From the NCBI RefSeq assembly GCF_000422325.1, contig NZ_KE383818.1:371945-435944 (forward strand): DNA of 64,000 nt, given 5' to 3'. The position numbers were made by a program, and so were the translations under genes. The notes beneath the pieces were generated by a model that made no database searches, was not told where the DNA came from, and saw nothing but the letters and a program-made list of their open reading frames with translations. Source of the stretch: Marinospirillum minutulum DSM 6287 (lineage in GTDB: Bacteria; Pseudomonadota; Gammaproteobacteria; Pseudomonadales; Halomonadaceae). Shown here one piece after another: positions 26,900 to 37,009 of this stretch (position 1 is its first letter; each line of letters opens with the position of its first letter).

Positions 26900-28414
26900 T
26901 TATAAGTAGCTAGGTTTACGTTTAGGACGTTTTCGATACTGGAGGTATCTTTGCCACTCTAAAAGCAATAAACAAAAAATCCATAAAGGTAAGCTACCCG
27001 TTAGCATAAAGGGGGTGTTACCTTCACGGGGCTGTAACTCACCTTTTAGGCTTGCGGTAACAAACTGGGGTAATTCTTTAATAACCTGACCTTGATGGTC
27101 TATAAGTGCGGTAACACCATTGTTGGTAGCACGAGCCATAGGGCGTGCTGTTTCTAAGGCACGAAAACGCGCCATTTCAAAATGCTGCAAGGGACCAATA
27201 GAAGAACCAAACCAAGCATCGTTAGAAACAGTTAATAACCAATGGGAATTGAATGCTTGTCTAGCAACAAAGTCTGGGTAGGCTACTTCGTAGCAAATTA
27301 AAGGTGCAAGGGTGGTTTCAGCCAGTTGCAGCTTAGCTGGGTGTTCTTCACCAGGCACAAAGCTAGACATGGGTAAATCAAAGAAATCAGTAATGCCGCG
27401 TAGTTGTGCTTCAAAAGGAAGAAACTCACCAAAGGGTACTAGCTTTACTTTGTGGTAAGTACCTTCAGCCTTACCTGCGGTGTACAAGCTATTGTGATAA
27501 TTATTTTGTTTAGGCGCTAAGGAAGTTAGCCCAGAAATTAAACCTGCCTCTTCACCTGCTTCTTTCAAAGCTAGGTTAAAAAAAGGTTGTGCTTGGCGAG
27601 GTAATAAAGGAAGCGCTGTTTCTGGCCAGACAACTAGGTCTAGTTCACCTAGTTGATGACTCAGGTTTAGGTAAGTTCGAATAATTTCTTTTTGTTTAGA
27701 TGGCTGCCATTTATCTTCTTGAGCAATATTGCCCTGGACTAATCCTAGCGTGATTGGCTCGCCATAGGCTTGTGTCCATTCTTTTTGTTTTAGGTTAATG
27801 CCTGCAAAAAATAAAATGGTTAAAAGGCTAAGCGTAAACCCTCTTTGCCAGTGAGGCGTTGAAGGTTTAAGGCTGCTGTAAATAAGCATACCAGACAACA
27901 CACTAAGCGCTGTTAAGCCATAAACGCCAACAATAGGAACCCAGCCACTAAAAGGTGTGTTGAGGTGAGCTGTACCCAAGAGCAGCCAAGGGAAGCCAGT
28001 AAATAGCCAACTACGTAAAGCTTCCATTAGTACCCATAAGGCAGGCCAACTAACTAAAGCATTGGTTTTACTTAACCAGCGTTGCCAAAGCCAAGCATGT
28101 AAAGCAAATAGGCAGGCTAAACCAGCAACAAAAGCCCAAGTAAGGGTAAGGGCTATAAAAGTGGGGGTATCACTATGCTCTTGAATACTGACATAAACCC
28201 AAGAAGCACCAGTACCAAAAACACCCAAACCAAAGAGCCAGCCGCGAAAAATGGCTTGTTTGCTGGTTAGGTTTTTAAGCACTAGCCAAAAGGCAAGCGG
28301 TGCCAAAAAGCTAACCGGCCAAAGGTTGAAAGGCGCAAAAGCGAGCGTAAGCGTTCCACCCGCTAATAATGCGGCTAGGTGACCAACTAGGGAGGCGTTT
28401 AAACGTTTCAACAA
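26900..28414 (-). CDS. lnt: Apolipoprotein N-acyltransferase
   Basis: Adds the third acyl chain to outer-membrane lipoproteins at the inner-membrane periplasmic face. Several membrane segments cover about residues 1-200, followed by a nitrilase-like domain with the catalytic triad: Glu in VVWPETALP, Lys in KVKLVPFGEF and Cys in PLICYEVAY. NDAWFGSSIGPLQHFEMARFRALE is the family core. The most likely start is TTG near 28414 (AGGA 8 bases upstream), overlapping the corC stop region; a frame opening at TTG 28444 is also possible. About 504 residues. Last gene of the miaB-phoH-ybeY-corC-lnt operon. Confidence 0.93.
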   Translation of the reverse strand: MLKRLNASLVGHLAALLAGGTLTLAFAPFNLWPVSFLAPLAFWLVLKNLTSKQAIFRGWLFGLGVFGTGASWVYVSIQEHSDTPTFIALTLTWAFVAGLACLFALHAWLWQRWLSKTNALVSWPALWVLMEALRSWLFTGFPWLLLGTAHLNTPFSGWVPIVGVYGLTALSVLSGMLIYSSLKPSTPHWQRGFTLSLLTILFFAGINLKQKEWTQAYGEPITLGLVQGNIAQEDKWQPSKQKEIIRTYLNLSHQLGELDLVVWPETALPLLPRQAQPFFNLALKEAGEEAGLISGLTSLAPKQNNYHNSLYTAGKAEGTYHKVKLVPFGEFLPFEAQLRGITDFFDLPMSSFVPGEEHPAKLQLAETTLAPLICYEVAYPDFVARQAFNSHWLLTVSNDAWFGSSIGPLQHFEMARFRALETARPMARATNNGVTALIDHQGQVIKELPQFVTASLKGELQPREGNTPFMLTGSLPLWIFCLLLLEWQRYLQYRKRPKRKPSYL

Positions 28415-28418
28415 AAAG

Positions 28419-29297
28419 TTAATCCTGCTCTGGAAGTTCAGCAATTTCTTCGCTGGTTAAACGGCGCACTTGCAAAAGGCGAATACGGCGATTATCAGCA
28501 TTGATAACGGTAAATTCAAAGCCGGAGATAACCACACTTTCACCGCGCCTAGGCAGGTGGCCAAACTTCTGCATTAAAATGCCACTGAGGGTATCAAACT
28601 CCTCATCATTAAAGTCGACATTAAAATAGTCGTTAAAGTCTTCAATGGGTGTGAGTGCCCTTATTAGGTAGTTGCCTGCTTCAACCTGACGAATATCGGC
28701 TTCTTCTTCAATGTCGTGCTCATCTTCAATATCACCAACTATTTCTTCTAAAACGTCTTCAATGGTAACTAAGCCAGCCGTGCCACCGTATTCATCAACC
28801 ACTATTGCCATGTGATTGTGCGTTTCACGAAACTCACGCAACATGGAATAAAGCCCTTTGTATTCAGGCACAAAAGCAACTTGACGTAAAACCTGGCGAA
28901 TATCAAAGGCTTCCATTGCTTGGTGATCAACTATGAGAGGTAAGAGGTCTTTAGCTAAAAGAATGCCTAAGACTTCATCTGAAGTTTCACCAATTACTGG
29001 AAAGCGTGAATGAGCAGATTCAATTAGCTTAGGTAAGAAGTCCCTTGGGTGTTGATCAATTTTTACCACTGTCATGTGCGAGCGAGGAATCATTACATCG
29101 CCAACTTGCATATCGCTTAACTGCAAGGCACCTTCAATAATGGTTAGTGCTTCGTTATCTATTAGTTGACGATCTGAAGCATCTTTAAGGAATTCAAGTA
29201 GCTCTACACGGTTACTTGGCTCTGCAGAAAAAGCACCTAAAAGTTTATCAAACCAGCTTTTCGAGGGTTGCCCCTTACTCGATCGGTCTTCGTTCAT
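28419..29297 (-). CDS. corC: CorC/HlyC-family CBS protein
   Basis: 292 residues. Two CBS domains (about 65-190) with MIPRSHMTVV and VVDEYGGTAGLVTIEDVLEEIVG are followed by a CorC_HlyC transporter-associated domain at the C-terminus (VEAGNYLIRALTPIEDFNDYF). There is no membrane segment, so it is a cytosolic or peripheral protein. It is linked to Mg/Co efflux in Salmonella, but close position to ybeY and lnt is the conserved feature. Its stop overlaps or adjoins the lnt start. Confidence 0.94.
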   Translation of the reverse strand: MNEDRSSKGQPSKSWFDKLLGAFSAEPSNRVELLEFLKDASDRQLIDNEALTIIEGALQLSDMQVGDVMIPRSHMTVVKIDQHPRDFLPKLIESAHSRFPVIGETSDEVLGILLAKDLLPLIVDHQAMEAFDIRQVLRQVAFVPEYKGLYSMLREFRETHNHMAIVVDEYGGTAGLVTIEDVLEEIVGDIEDEHDIEEEADIRQVEAGNYLIRALTPIEDFNDYFNVDFNDEEFDTLSGILMQKFGHLPRRGESVVISGFEFTVINADNRRIRLLQVRRLTSEEIAELPEQD

Positions 29298-29309
29298 GAT
29301 ATTTGTTGA

Positions 29310-29810
29310 TCAACCTGCATTGTTGTTGCTGATATAAGGATTGTTAATGCCTAATTTAGCGAGCAAATCAATTTCCAAGCCTTCCATTAACTCGGCTTCT
29401 GAGTCGGTTTCATGGTCATAACCTTGTAAGTGCAACAGGCCGTGAATAACCAAGTGAGCCCAGTGATCTAGCACAGGCTTTTGTTGTTCAGCAGCTTCTG
29501 CAATTACTTTAGGTAAACAGATAACCAAATCACCCAGTAAACTTAACTCAGCTTCAGCAGGTAAATCAATGGGGGCTTCAAAGGGAAAAGATAAGACATT
29601 CGTTGGCTTGTTTTTGCCACGGTAGTCATTATTTAACTGCTGGCTTTCTGCTTCATCAACGATTCTTAGGGTTAGTTCAGTTCCGGGAGGCAGGTGGGTT
29701 GGTAAAGCAAGTAGGCACCAAGCTAAAATTGCTTCTTCAGAAGGGCAAAGTTCAGGTTGATTGGTGGCTAGCTGTAGGTCTAGCCACAGGGGAGGTTTAT
29801 CAGTTTCCAT
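29310..29810 (-). CDS. ybeY: Endoribonuclease YbeY (16S rRNA maturation)
   Basis: 166 residues from ATG 29810, which overlaps the phoH stop by 11 bases; the frame is open further upstream without a better start. The zinc site reads HGLLHLQGYDH (HxxxHxxxxxH), and the conserved NDYRGKNKPTNVLSFPFE region precedes it. YbeY is a single-strand endoribonuclease needed for 16S rRNA 3' maturation and ribosome quality control. Conserved neighbour of phoH and corC. Confidence 0.95.
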   Translation of the reverse strand: METDKPPLWLDLQLATNQPELCPSEEAILAWCLLALPTHLPPGTELTLRIVDEAESQQLNNDYRGKNKPTNVLSFPFEAPIDLPAEAELSLLGDLVICLPKVIAEAAEQQKPVLDHWAHLVIHGLLHLQGYDHETDSEAELMEGLEIDLLAKLGINNPYISNNNAG

Positions 29811-30852
29811 GCTTGTAAGATCGCTTATTTTGTTGTTCGATTTCTGCGGCTGACTCAGCAAGGTCGTAGGCTTGTACTATGCGTTGCACTAGTGGATGAC
29901 GTACCACATCACGGTTTTCAAAACGTGTAATGCCTATACCCTGCACATTTTGTAGCACAGTCATTACATGGGTTAAGCCTGAATGAGTGCCACGGGGTAA
30001 GTCTATTTGGGTGATATCACCTGTAATAACGGCGGTAGTACCAAAGCCAATGCGCGTTAAAAACATCTTCATTTGTTCGCGGGTGGTGTTTTGGCTTTCA
30101 TCTAAAATAACATAGGCATTGTTTAAAGTACGCCCACGCATAAAGGCAAGGGGCGCAACTTCAATCACATTCTTTTCTATCATTTTGCCTACCTGCTCAA
30201 AGCCCAGCATTTCATACAGAGCATCGTAAAGGGGGCGTAGGTAGGGATCAATTTTTTGCGATAAATCGCCAGGCAAAAAGCCAAGTTTCTCGCCTGCTTC
30301 AACAGCGGGTCGAACTAATAAAATACGGCGTATTTCATCTTTCATTAAAGCTTCTACCGCACAGGCAACGGCTAAATAGGTTTTTCCTGTACCGGCAGGG
30401 CCAATACCAAAGTTAATATCGTGTTGGCGAATGGAATGCACGTAACCCTGCTGATTTGCACCCCGAGGCCGAACGTTCACTTTAGGCGTGCGAATAGAGG
30501 TGGGAGTGAAATTATCTTTAACCCCTTCTTCTTCTAGCGCTTCTAAGCCAGCTTCTTGCAAATGCAGGTGAATTGTTTCTAGCTGCAAGTCTTCGGTGGC
30601 CGTTTCCTTGTAAAGCTGCTCAAGAATGGCCGCAGCAACATTGGCACGCCTAGCTTCACCACTAATTTCAAAGTCATGGCCACGATTACGTAGATCTACA
30701 CCCAAACGCTGTTCAATCAGTTTTAAGTGGTCGTTTTGTAGCCCACATAAATTAGCCAAGCGTTTGCTATTTAAAGGCTGCAAAGAAAGCTGAATAATAC
30801 GCTGTCCAGGCAGAGGGTCTTCAAGGGCAAGGGAGTTTTGTTGATTGTTCAA
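29800..30852 (-). CDS. ybeZ: PhoH-like ATPase (YbeZ)
   Basis: 350 residues. The P-loop is GPAGTGKTYLAVA and Walker B reads AYVILDESQNTT; RTLNNAYVI and TGDITQIDLP are family patterns. PhoH proteins in this position are predicted RNA-linked ATPases working with YbeY. A KH-like N-terminal region (about 20-110) precedes the ATPase domain. ATG at 30852, 15 bases after the miaB stop region on the minus strand; second gene of the operon. Confidence 0.94.
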   Translation of the reverse strand: MNNQQNSLALEDPLPGQRIIQLSLQPLNSKRLANLCGLQNDHLKLIEQRLGVDLRNRGHDFEISGEARRANVAAAILEQLYKETATEDLQLETIHLHLQEAGLEALEEEGVKDNFTPTSIRTPKVNVRPRGANQQGYVHSIRQHDINFGIGPAGTGKTYLAVACAVEALMKDEIRRILLVRPAVEAGEKLGFLPGDLSQKIDPYLRPLYDALYEMLGFEQVGKMIEKNVIEVAPLAFMRGRTLNNAYVILDESQNTTREQMKMFLTRIGFGTTAVITGDITQIDLPRGTHSGLTHVMTVLQNVQGIGITRFENRDVVRHPLVQRIVQAYDLAESAAEIEQQNKRSYKHGN

Positions 30853-30866
30853 AAGTAAAAAAATCC

Positions 30867-32222
30867 TTAGTCCGCTAAGCGGCCACGCAGAGAGTTGGTG
30901 TAGGTGTCTTCAATAATAACATCGACAAACTGACCTATGTAATCGGTTGGGTTGTCGCAGCTTACATTAACAATGCGGTTGTTTTCGGTGCGACCAGTGA
31001 ATTGACCTGGGTCTTTGGTTGCCAAACCTGTGACTAAAATACGCTGTTTACTGCCCACCATGCGGCGACTAATTTGCATTGCCTGCTGAGTAATGCGTGC
31101 TTGCAGAATATGGAGACGTTGTTTTTTTATTGCTTCAGGTAGTTCATCGACTAGGTCTGCTGCAGGTGTACCAGGGCGAGCGCTGTAAATAAACGAAAAA
31201 GAAATATCGAAGCCAATTTCGTCGATTAAATCCATGGTTTGGGCAAAATCTTCATCGGTTTCGCCAGGAAAGCCAACAATAAAATCAGAAGAAAAACAAA
31301 TATCGGGGCGGCTTTCACGAATGCGTTTCATCTTGTCGATGTATTCAGCCCGATTATGCCCACGTTTCATGGCGGTTAAAATAGCGTCTGAACCTGACTG
31401 CACCGGTAGGTGCAGGTGGCTAACCAGCTCTGGTACGTGTTTATAGACTTCAATTAAACTGTCTGAAAACTCAACTGGGTGTGAAGTGGTAAAACGAATA
31501 CGGTCTATACCTTCCACTGCTGCAACGCAGGTGATTAGCTCGGCTAAATCAATTTCATCGCCTTCAGCATCTAAACCACGGTAGGCATTAACATTTTGAC
31601 CTAAAAGGTTAATTTCTCTTACACCCTGATCTGCAAGTTGCTGAACCTCTAGCATTACGTCTTCAAATGGACGCGAAACCTCTTCACCTCGGGTGTAGGG
31701 CACAACACAAAAAGTACAGTATTTAGAGCAGCCTTCCATTACCGACAAATAAGCGGTAACACCATCAATTTGCGGTGCAGGTAAATTATCGAATTTTTCA
31801 ATTTCAGGGAAGGTAACATCAATAACAGGTATTTTGGTGGCGCGGGTAGCATCAATCATTTCTGGTACGCGGTGCAGTGTTTGTGGCCCAAACACTAAAT
31901 CTACCACAGGCGCACGTTTACGAATGTTTTCACCTTCTTGACTAGCCACACAACCACCCACCCCTATGAGTAGGTTAGGGTTTTGTTCCTTTAAGTGTTT
32001 CCAGCGGCCTAGCTGATGAAAAACCCTTTCTTGCGCTTTTTCACGGATAGAGCAGGTATTTAGCAGAATGACATCTGCTTCATTTTCATCATCTGTTAGT
32101 TCTAACTGGTGAGAAACCCCCAGCAAGTCAGCCATGCGTGATGAATCGTATTCATTCATCTGGCAACCGTGGGTTTTTATAAAGAGTTTTTTAGTAATAG
32201 TTGGATTGCTAGCTTCAGACAT
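30867..32222 (-). CDS. miaB: tRNA-2-methylthio-N6-dimethylallyladenosine synthase MiaB
   Basis: Radical-SAM methylthiotransferase modifying A37 of tRNAs reading UNN codons. The N-terminal UPF0004 domain carries three Fe-S cysteines, including [15 protein letters not shown] and [15 protein letters not shown]; the radical-SAM cluster motif is CSKYCTFC (CxxxCxxC). A TRAM domain ends the protein. ATG 32222 is preferred (451 residues); a TTG at 32234 is in frame but lies almost on top of its ribosome site. It heads the conserved miaB-ybeZ-ybeY-corC-lnt operon. Confidence 0.95.
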   Translation of the reverse strand: MSEASNPTITKKLFIKTHGCQMNEYDSSRMADLLGVSHQLELTDDENEADVILLNTCSIREKAQERVFHQLGRWKHLKEQNPNLLIGVGGCVASQEGENIRKRAPVVDLVFGPQTLHRVPEMIDATRATKIPVIDVTFPEIEKFDNLPAPQIDGVTAYLSVMEGCSKYCTFCVVPYTRGEEVSRPFEDVMLEVQQLADQGVREINLLGQNVNAYRGLDAEGDEIDLAELITCVAAVEGIDRIRFTTSHPVEFSDSLIEVYKHVPELVSHLHLPVQSGSDAILTAMKRGHNRAEYIDKMKRIRESRPDICFSSDFIVGFPGETDEDFAQTMDLIDEIGFDISFSFIYSARPGTPAADLVDELPEAIKKQRLHILQARITQQAMQISRRMVGSKQRILVTGLATKDPGQFTGRTENNRIVNVSCDNPTDYIGQFVDVIIEDTYTNSLRGRLAD

Positions 32223-32421
32223 GAGACAAAACAAGACCTTTAAGAATTGATTAAGGAATTATACAGAGGGAAGGCACCTAAGTGCTAGTGAACAAAATTT
32301 CGTCAGTTTGTTATATTGGCTAGTGTATCAGCTGTTGGGCTAGTTGCCCTTAGGATGTGCCCAGGTTTATCCACAGGTTATGTGGATAGTTACTAGCAAA
32401 GTAAAAGCTAATGGAGGAAGT

Positions 32422-33093
32422 GTGGATAAAGACTATTGGGAAGACGTTTGGCGTAACGAAGACTTGGGTTTTCATCAGCCCCAAGTCAATCGGCATTTGC
32501 AACGTTTTTGGCAAAGATTACAGCTAGTGCCAACTAGCCGCGTGTTTGTACCCCTTTGTGGAAAAAGTCTTGATATGGACTGGTTGCTTTCAGAAGGGCA
32601 TGAAGTGATAGGCGCTGATATTGTTGAAAAAGCCCAAGAAGAATACCTAGTAACCCACGATGAACCTGTGCGCTATACCGAAGAAAATAAACTAAAACTG
32701 GCTTGGCAAGGGCGTATGCTTTTTGTGGCAGGCGATATAATGCACCTAGAACCAGATATGCTCCGTTCTGTGGATGCAGTTTATGACCGAGCGGCACTCA
32801 TAGCCTTACCCCGTGCAGCTAGGCAAAACTATGCTTTGTTCTTGGCACGCTGCCTAAAACCGGGCGCAAAGATGTTGTTAATAACTCGCCAAGCGCCAGA
32901 AGAACAGTTAGCGCCACCTTTTAATGTAAGCGCAGCGGAAGTTGAAGAGCTTTACGCTACTAACTTTTTATTAGAGCTTTTGCTAAAAGAGAAACGCCAA
33001 GACGGGGTGGTAGAAGAAGTATTTTTGCTTAAACGCAAACAGCCAGCAGGTTGGGGTCGTTTGCCAAGAGAAGCAGGCGAAGCACAAAACTAA
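32422..33093 (+). CDS. tpm: Thiopurine S-methyltransferase
   Basis: 223 residues of the bacterial TPMT family. The start is GTG at 32422, with GGAGGAA just upstream; this gives the usual N-terminus with DYWEDVWRNEDLGFHQPQVN. The SAM-binding region reads VFVPLCGKSLDMDWL and IGADIVEKAQEEY; VDAVYDRAALIALPRAAR follows. Bacterial TPMTs methylate thiopurines and contribute to selenium and tellurium methylation. Divergent from miaB; a bidirectional terminator separates it from convergent prc. Confidence 0.92.
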   Translation: MDKDYWEDVWRNEDLGFHQPQVNRHLQRFWQRLQLVPTSRVFVPLCGKSLDMDWLLSEGHEVIGADIVEKAQEEYLVTHDEPVRYTEENKLKLAWQGRMLFVAGDIMHLEPDMLRSVDAVYDRAALIALPRAARQNYALFLARCLKPGAKMLLITRQAPEEQLAPPFNVSAAEVEELYATNFLLELLLKEKRQDGVVEEVFLLKRKQPAGWGRLPREAGEAQN

Positions 33094-33094
33094 A

Positions 33095-33118
33095 AAAGCC
33101 TGCCATTGGGCAGGCTTT
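33095..33118. terminator. Bidirectional terminator between tpm and prc
   Basis: AAAGCCTGCC (33095-33104) pairs with GGCAGGCTTT (33109-33118) around a 4-base loop. A and T runs on the two sides allow use in both directions. Confidence 0.88.
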
Positions 33119-33124
33119 AGTGAC

Positions 33125-35194
33125 TTAGCGCTGGCTAGTTTGAATTTGTGAGTAGTCTAATAAAATTCGCCCAGCTTCTTCAAGAATAGCCGTGTCTACC
33201 GGTGTTACCTTCTTGTTGGTAGAGTCTTTATCTGCTTCTTCATCTAACTTAGTAAGCAGAGGTAACCCTAAACCTTTACGGCGACGGTTTTCCATAGCAA
33301 GGTGTTCTGCTTCATCTTTTTCTTGCTCTAGCTTACGCTGCTCTCGGTTCAAGCTTATACCCGGAGAGCCTTCATGGCGGCTTAACCAATCTGACTGCTC
33401 GGTAAGGAATAAAAAGTTAGGGTCTTTTTTAGTGCGTTCCTCATGGCTAGCAATTAGCTTAGCTAGCGCACTTTTTATTAACGATTGGCGCGGTGGCAGA
33501 ATAGCTTTTACCTGATCCCAAGGTAGGGCGTTGGGAGAAGAGCTTTCACCGATTTCTTTTGCATCAAACAAGGGTGGAAAAAGAATGTCTGGCACTATGC
33601 CACGGTGCTGAGTGCTATCACCAGAAACACGGTAAAATTTGGCGCGGGTAATTTTTAACTGACCGTAGCTTAAATCCATAATGGTTTGCACAGTTCCCTT
33701 ACCAAAGGATTGCTCGCCCACAACTAATCCACGACCATAATCTTGAATAGCGCCTGCAAAAATCTCTGAAGCCGAAGCAGATAAACGGTTAATAACCACT
33801 GCTAAAGGGCCAGAGTAATGAGTTGTTCCACCGCTATCACCCAGAATATTAACACGACCATCTGAGTCACGAATTTGCACAGTTGGGCCACGAGAAATAA
33901 ACAAACCCACTAGGCTGTTGGCTTCTTGCAAAGCACCGCCACCGTTATTGCGTAAATCGATAACCAGGCCGTCTATACCCTCTTCTTCTAACTCATCAAT
34001 TAAACGTGCTACATCACGTGTGGTGCTGCGAAAGTCTTTTTTGTTGGTTCGTTGGCCTTCAAAATCTAGGTAAAAGGTGGGTATTTCAATAACACCGATG
34101 CGGCGAGTTTCACCGTTAAGTGTTGTTTCTATAAGCTTTTTGCTAGCTGCTTGATCTTCTAACTGAACGGCATTGCTCTCAATTTCAACGATACGATGAT
34201 TAGTGCTGTCGGCTGCCTGAACCTCTAAACGAACAATGGAACCACGCGGGCCACGAATTAAATCGACCACTTCATCTAAACGCCAACCTATGACGTTTTC
34301 AATTTCCTCATTACCTTGACCCACACCCAAAATTTGATCGGTAGGTTTTAATTCACCCTGTTTATCTGCAGGGCCGCCTGGTACTAGGCTAACTACCTTG
34401 GTGAACTCATTTTCAATTTGCAGCATGGCACCGATACCATCTAAGGAAAGCTTCATTTGAATATTAAAGCTTTCGCTGCGGCGGGGAGAAAAATAATTGG
34501 TGTGAGGGTCTACGCTAGTTGTAAAGGCATTCATAAAGCCTTGAAAAATATCATCACTGTTAGTTTGGCGAATACGGTTAAGCTGATTTTCGTAACGGCG
34601 TACTAATAAATCACGGGCTTCCTCGGTGCTTTTATTGGCTGCCATTAGGTTTAATAGCTCATGCGTCATACGCTGCTGCCAATAGGTATCTAGTTCTGCC
34701 GTTGTTTCTGGCCAATCCATTTCACGGCGATCAGCATAAAAGCGTTGGTCTTGCTGAAAATTAAAACTAGCTAGGTTATTTTTAAGCTGATTTAGGTTGT
34801 TTTCTAAACGCTGAATTTGTTTTTGGGTAACTTCTACAAAAAGCGCAAAGGGGTAGTCTAAATCACCTTTAACTAGAGCGTTTTCTATAGCACTAGTATT
34901 TTTAAGAATGGACTTAGCTTGTTTGGCTGTTAGTAAAGATTTGCTATGATCTAGCTGCTTTAAATAATTTTCTAAGGTTTGTTTTTCTAGTGCTTTATTT
35001 AAAGTGACATCAGCAAAGTGCTGGCGTGTCATGGTGCGCGTAATTTCGCGGGCAACTTGGCGGTGAGCAGCAGAGGGCTGCAACTCTTCAAGCGGTGTAT
35101 ACTGGCGTGTGGAAGACTCTGCAGCACTAACTAAAGGCGAAAGGCCAAGCGTCAGCAAACAAATCATCAAACCACGCATTAGGTGCGTGCGCAT
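33125..35194 (-). CDS. prc: Tail-specific periplasmic protease Prc (Tsp)
   Basis: 689 residues with an N-terminal signal peptide (RGLMICLLTLGLSPLVSAAES). A helical N-terminal domain leads to a PDZ domain (about 225-310, SLVPGGPADKQGELKPTDQILGVG) and an S41 peptidase domain with the Ser in LSASASEIFAGA and Lys in SFGKGTVQTI of the Ser/Lys dyad. It degrades periplasmic proteins with non-polar C-termini, for example penicillin-binding proteins and SsrA-tagged proteins. ATG at 35194 with an AGGAG ribosome site. Divergent from apeB. Confidence 0.95.
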   Translation of the reverse strand: MRTHLMRGLMICLLTLGLSPLVSAAESSTRQYTPLEELQPSAAHRQVAREITRTMTRQHFADVTLNKALEKQTLENYLKQLDHSKSLLTAKQAKSILKNTSAIENALVKGDLDYPFALFVEVTQKQIQRLENNLNQLKNNLASFNFQQDQRFYADRREMDWPETTAELDTYWQQRMTHELLNLMAANKSTEEARDLLVRRYENQLNRIRQTNSDDIFQGFMNAFTTSVDPHTNYFSPRRSESFNIQMKLSLDGIGAMLQIENEFTKVVSLVPGGPADKQGELKPTDQILGVGQGNEEIENVIGWRLDEVVDLIRGPRGSIVRLEVQAADSTNHRIVEIESNAVQLEDQAASKKLIETTLNGETRRIGVIEIPTFYLDFEGQRTNKKDFRSTTRDVARLIDELEEEGIDGLVIDLRNNGGGALQEANSLVGLFISRGPTVQIRDSDGRVNILGDSGGTTHYSGPLAVVINRLSASASEIFAGAIQDYGRGLVVGEQSFGKGTVQTIMDLSYGQLKITRAKFYRVSGDSTQHRGIVPDILFPPLFDAKEIGESSSPNALPWDQVKAILPPRQSLIKSALAKLIASHEERTKKDPNFLFLTEQSDWLSRHEGSPGISLNREQRKLEQEKDEAEHLAMENRRRKGLGLPLLTKLDEEADKDSTNKKVTPVDTAILEEAGRILLDYSQIQTSQR

Positions 35195-35361
35195 CGGGTC
35201 GTACTCCTAAAACAGTTTTAAAGCTATCAGGTATAGATTGCAAAGTTTAAAATAAGTTTAATGTCTTGGCTTAAGCATACCGCATCAAGCCAGCGATGAC
35301 ACAAAAAAAGCACCCCAAAAGCGTGCTTAAATAGTAGCTATTAAATACAGGTAATAACCAA

Positions 35362-36669
35362 GTGACTCAACAGCAAGCAGTGTTTAATCAGGGTTTAATC
35401 AGTTTTTTACAATCCTCACCTAGCCCCGCTCATGCGGTAGTAACTATGGTTCGTCAGTTAGAAGAGGCTGGCTACCAAGCTTTAAATGAAGGCGATGAAT
35501 GGCATTTGCAAGCAGGGCAAGGTTATTGGTTAACCCGTGGTGGTCGCTCGTTGATCGCTTTTCGTTTAGGTGAACAAGGCGTTGCTGAAACGGGTGTACG
35601 CATGATGGGCGCACATACCGACAGCCCCTGCTTAAAAGTAAAACCAAAAGCAGAGATTTTACGCCAGGGTTGTTTGCAGTTAGGTGTTGAAGTTTATGGC
35701 GGTGTGCTAATGCACCCCTGGTTTGACCGAGATCTTTCTTTAGCAGGCCAGGTGCATTTTCGTAATGATGCCGGAAAATTGCAGGCGGCACTTATTAATG
35801 TAGAAAAGCCATTAGCTGTTATTCCATCGTTAGCCATTCATTTAAACCGTGATGCAAATAAAAATTCAGAAATTAATGCTCAACTGCATTTACCACCAGT
35901 TGTAGGGCTAAAGTCATCGGATAATCCCAGTTTGGTTTTTCGTAAGCTGCTGGCAAGTTGGCTAGGCCGTGAAGGCTATTCAGTTGATGAAGTGATTGAC
36001 TATGACCTTTGTTTTTACGATACCCAGCCACCAGCTTTAGTGGGCTTAAATGAAGAGTTTATTAGCTCGGCTCGGTTAGACAACCTGCTTTCTTGCTATA
36101 CCGGTTTACAAGCCATGTTAGCAGTAGATACGCCACAAGCTGCTACTGCTTTATTGGTTTGTAATGACCATGAAGAAGTAGGCAGTGCTTCTGCTATAGG
36201 TGCTGAAGGGCCTTTTTTAGAAAGTGTGTTGCGCCGTTTAGCTGGCGAAGAACAAAAATACCAACGCATGATGGCGCGTTCTTTATTGATTTCTTGTGAC
36301 AATGCCCACGCTATTCACCCTAACTATGCTGATAAACACGATGAAAACCACGGCCCTAAAATTAATGCTGGCCCAGTAATTAAAGTGAATGCTAATCAAC
36401 GCTATGCCACAACCAGCGAAACCAGTGCACTATTCAGTAGCTTTTGTGACCTAGCAGGAGTGCCTTATCAACACTTTGTGGTTAGGTCAGATATGGGTTG
36501 TGGTAGTACCATTGGACCTATAGCGGCAACTAAGCTGGGCGTAAGAGTGGTGGATGTGGGTGCGCCTCAGTGGGCAATGCACTCCATACGTGAAACAGCC
36601 GGTAGCAAAGATGCTTGGTATTTAGGGCAGGCTTTACAAGCATTTATAAGTCGTTGGGATGGTAGTTGA
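35362..36669 (+). CDS. apeB: M18-family aminopeptidase
   Basis: 435 residues, cytosolic metallopeptidase that removes N-terminal acidic or neutral residues. Zinc ligands and family motifs are intact: [48 protein letters not shown] and [10 protein letters not shown]. The start is GTG at 35362 with a weak AGG upstream. A strong terminator follows. Confidence 0.95.
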   Translation: MTQQQAVFNQGLISFLQSSPSPAHAVVTMVRQLEEAGYQALNEGDEWHLQAGQGYWLTRGGRSLIAFRLGEQGVAETGVRMMGAHTDSPCLKVKPKAEILRQGCLQLGVEVYGGVLMHPWFDRDLSLAGQVHFRNDAGKLQAALINVEKPLAVIPSLAIHLNRDANKNSEINAQLHLPPVVGLKSSDNPSLVFRKLLASWLGREGYSVDEVIDYDLCFYDTQPPALVGLNEEFISSARLDNLLSCYTGLQAMLAVDTPQAATALLVCNDHEEVGSASAIGAEGPFLESVLRRLAGEEQKYQRMMARSLLISCDNAHAIHPNYADKHDENHGPKINAGPVIKVNANQRYATTSETSALFSSFCDLAGVPYQHFVVRSDMGCGSTIGPIAATKLGVRVVDVGAPQWAMHSIRETAGSKDAWYLGQALQAFISRWDGS

Positions 36670-36693
36670 AACTGGCTAGCAACCAATGACTTG

Positions 36694-36728
36694 CCCCACC
36701 CAAGCCAAAAGCTAGGTGGGGTTTTTTT
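36694..36728 (+). terminator. Rho-independent terminator after apeB
   Basis: CCCCACC (36694-36700) pairs with GGTGGGG (36715-36721), with inner AGC/GCT pairs, followed by seven T (36722-36728). Confidence 0.9.
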
Positions 36729-36821
36729 AGGTTGGCAAATAAAGAAGCCTATATTTTGGAAAATATAGCAATTTGGTGTTTGGAAGAGGTGAAGCAGAAA
36801 TTAAAGAAAAGAAGCTGTAAG

Positions 36822-36897
36822 TGGCTCCCGAAGCAGGACTTGAACCTGCGACCAATAGATTAACAGTCTACTGCTCTACCGACTGAGCTATTCGGGA
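36822..36897 (-). tRNA. tRNA-Asn (GTT)
   Basis: 76 bases including the encoded CCA. The acceptor stem TCCCGAA pairs with TTCGGGA; anticodon loop is CTGTTAA with GTT; the T arm reads GCAGGTTCAAGTCCTGC. First of two tandem asparagine genes at the left edge of the accessory island; differs from the second copy in the T-stem. Confidence 0.96.
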
Positions 36898-36926
36898 ACA
36901 TACTTAAACCTTACAGTGTTATTGAG

Positions 36927-37009
36927 TTGGCTCCCGAAACAGGACTTGAACCTGTGACCAATAGATTAACAGTCTACTGCTCTACCGACTGAGCTATTCG
37001 GGAACATCT
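36927..37009. repeat. Left 83-bp direct repeat (tRNA-Asn copy 2 and flanks)
   Basis: Identical, base for base, to 51313-51395. It contains the full second tRNA-Asn gene plus one base on the 3' side and six bases on the 5' side. The repeat pair brackets about 14.3 kb of accessory DNA and would allow excision by homologous or site-specific recombination. Confidence 0.85.
36928..37003 (-). tRNA. tRNA-Asn (GTT), copy 2
   Basis: 76 bases with encoded CCA; anticodon GTT in the loop CTGTTAA. The T-stem is ACAGG/CCTGT, unlike copy 1. Identical to the copy at 51314-51389. Last conserved gene before the island. Confidence 0.96.

Noticed and set aside
36822-37003. Tandem tRNA-Asn genes as a recent artefactual duplication in assembly
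   Set aside because: Copies 1 and 2 differ in the T-stem and anticodon-side flank, so they are genuine separate genes.
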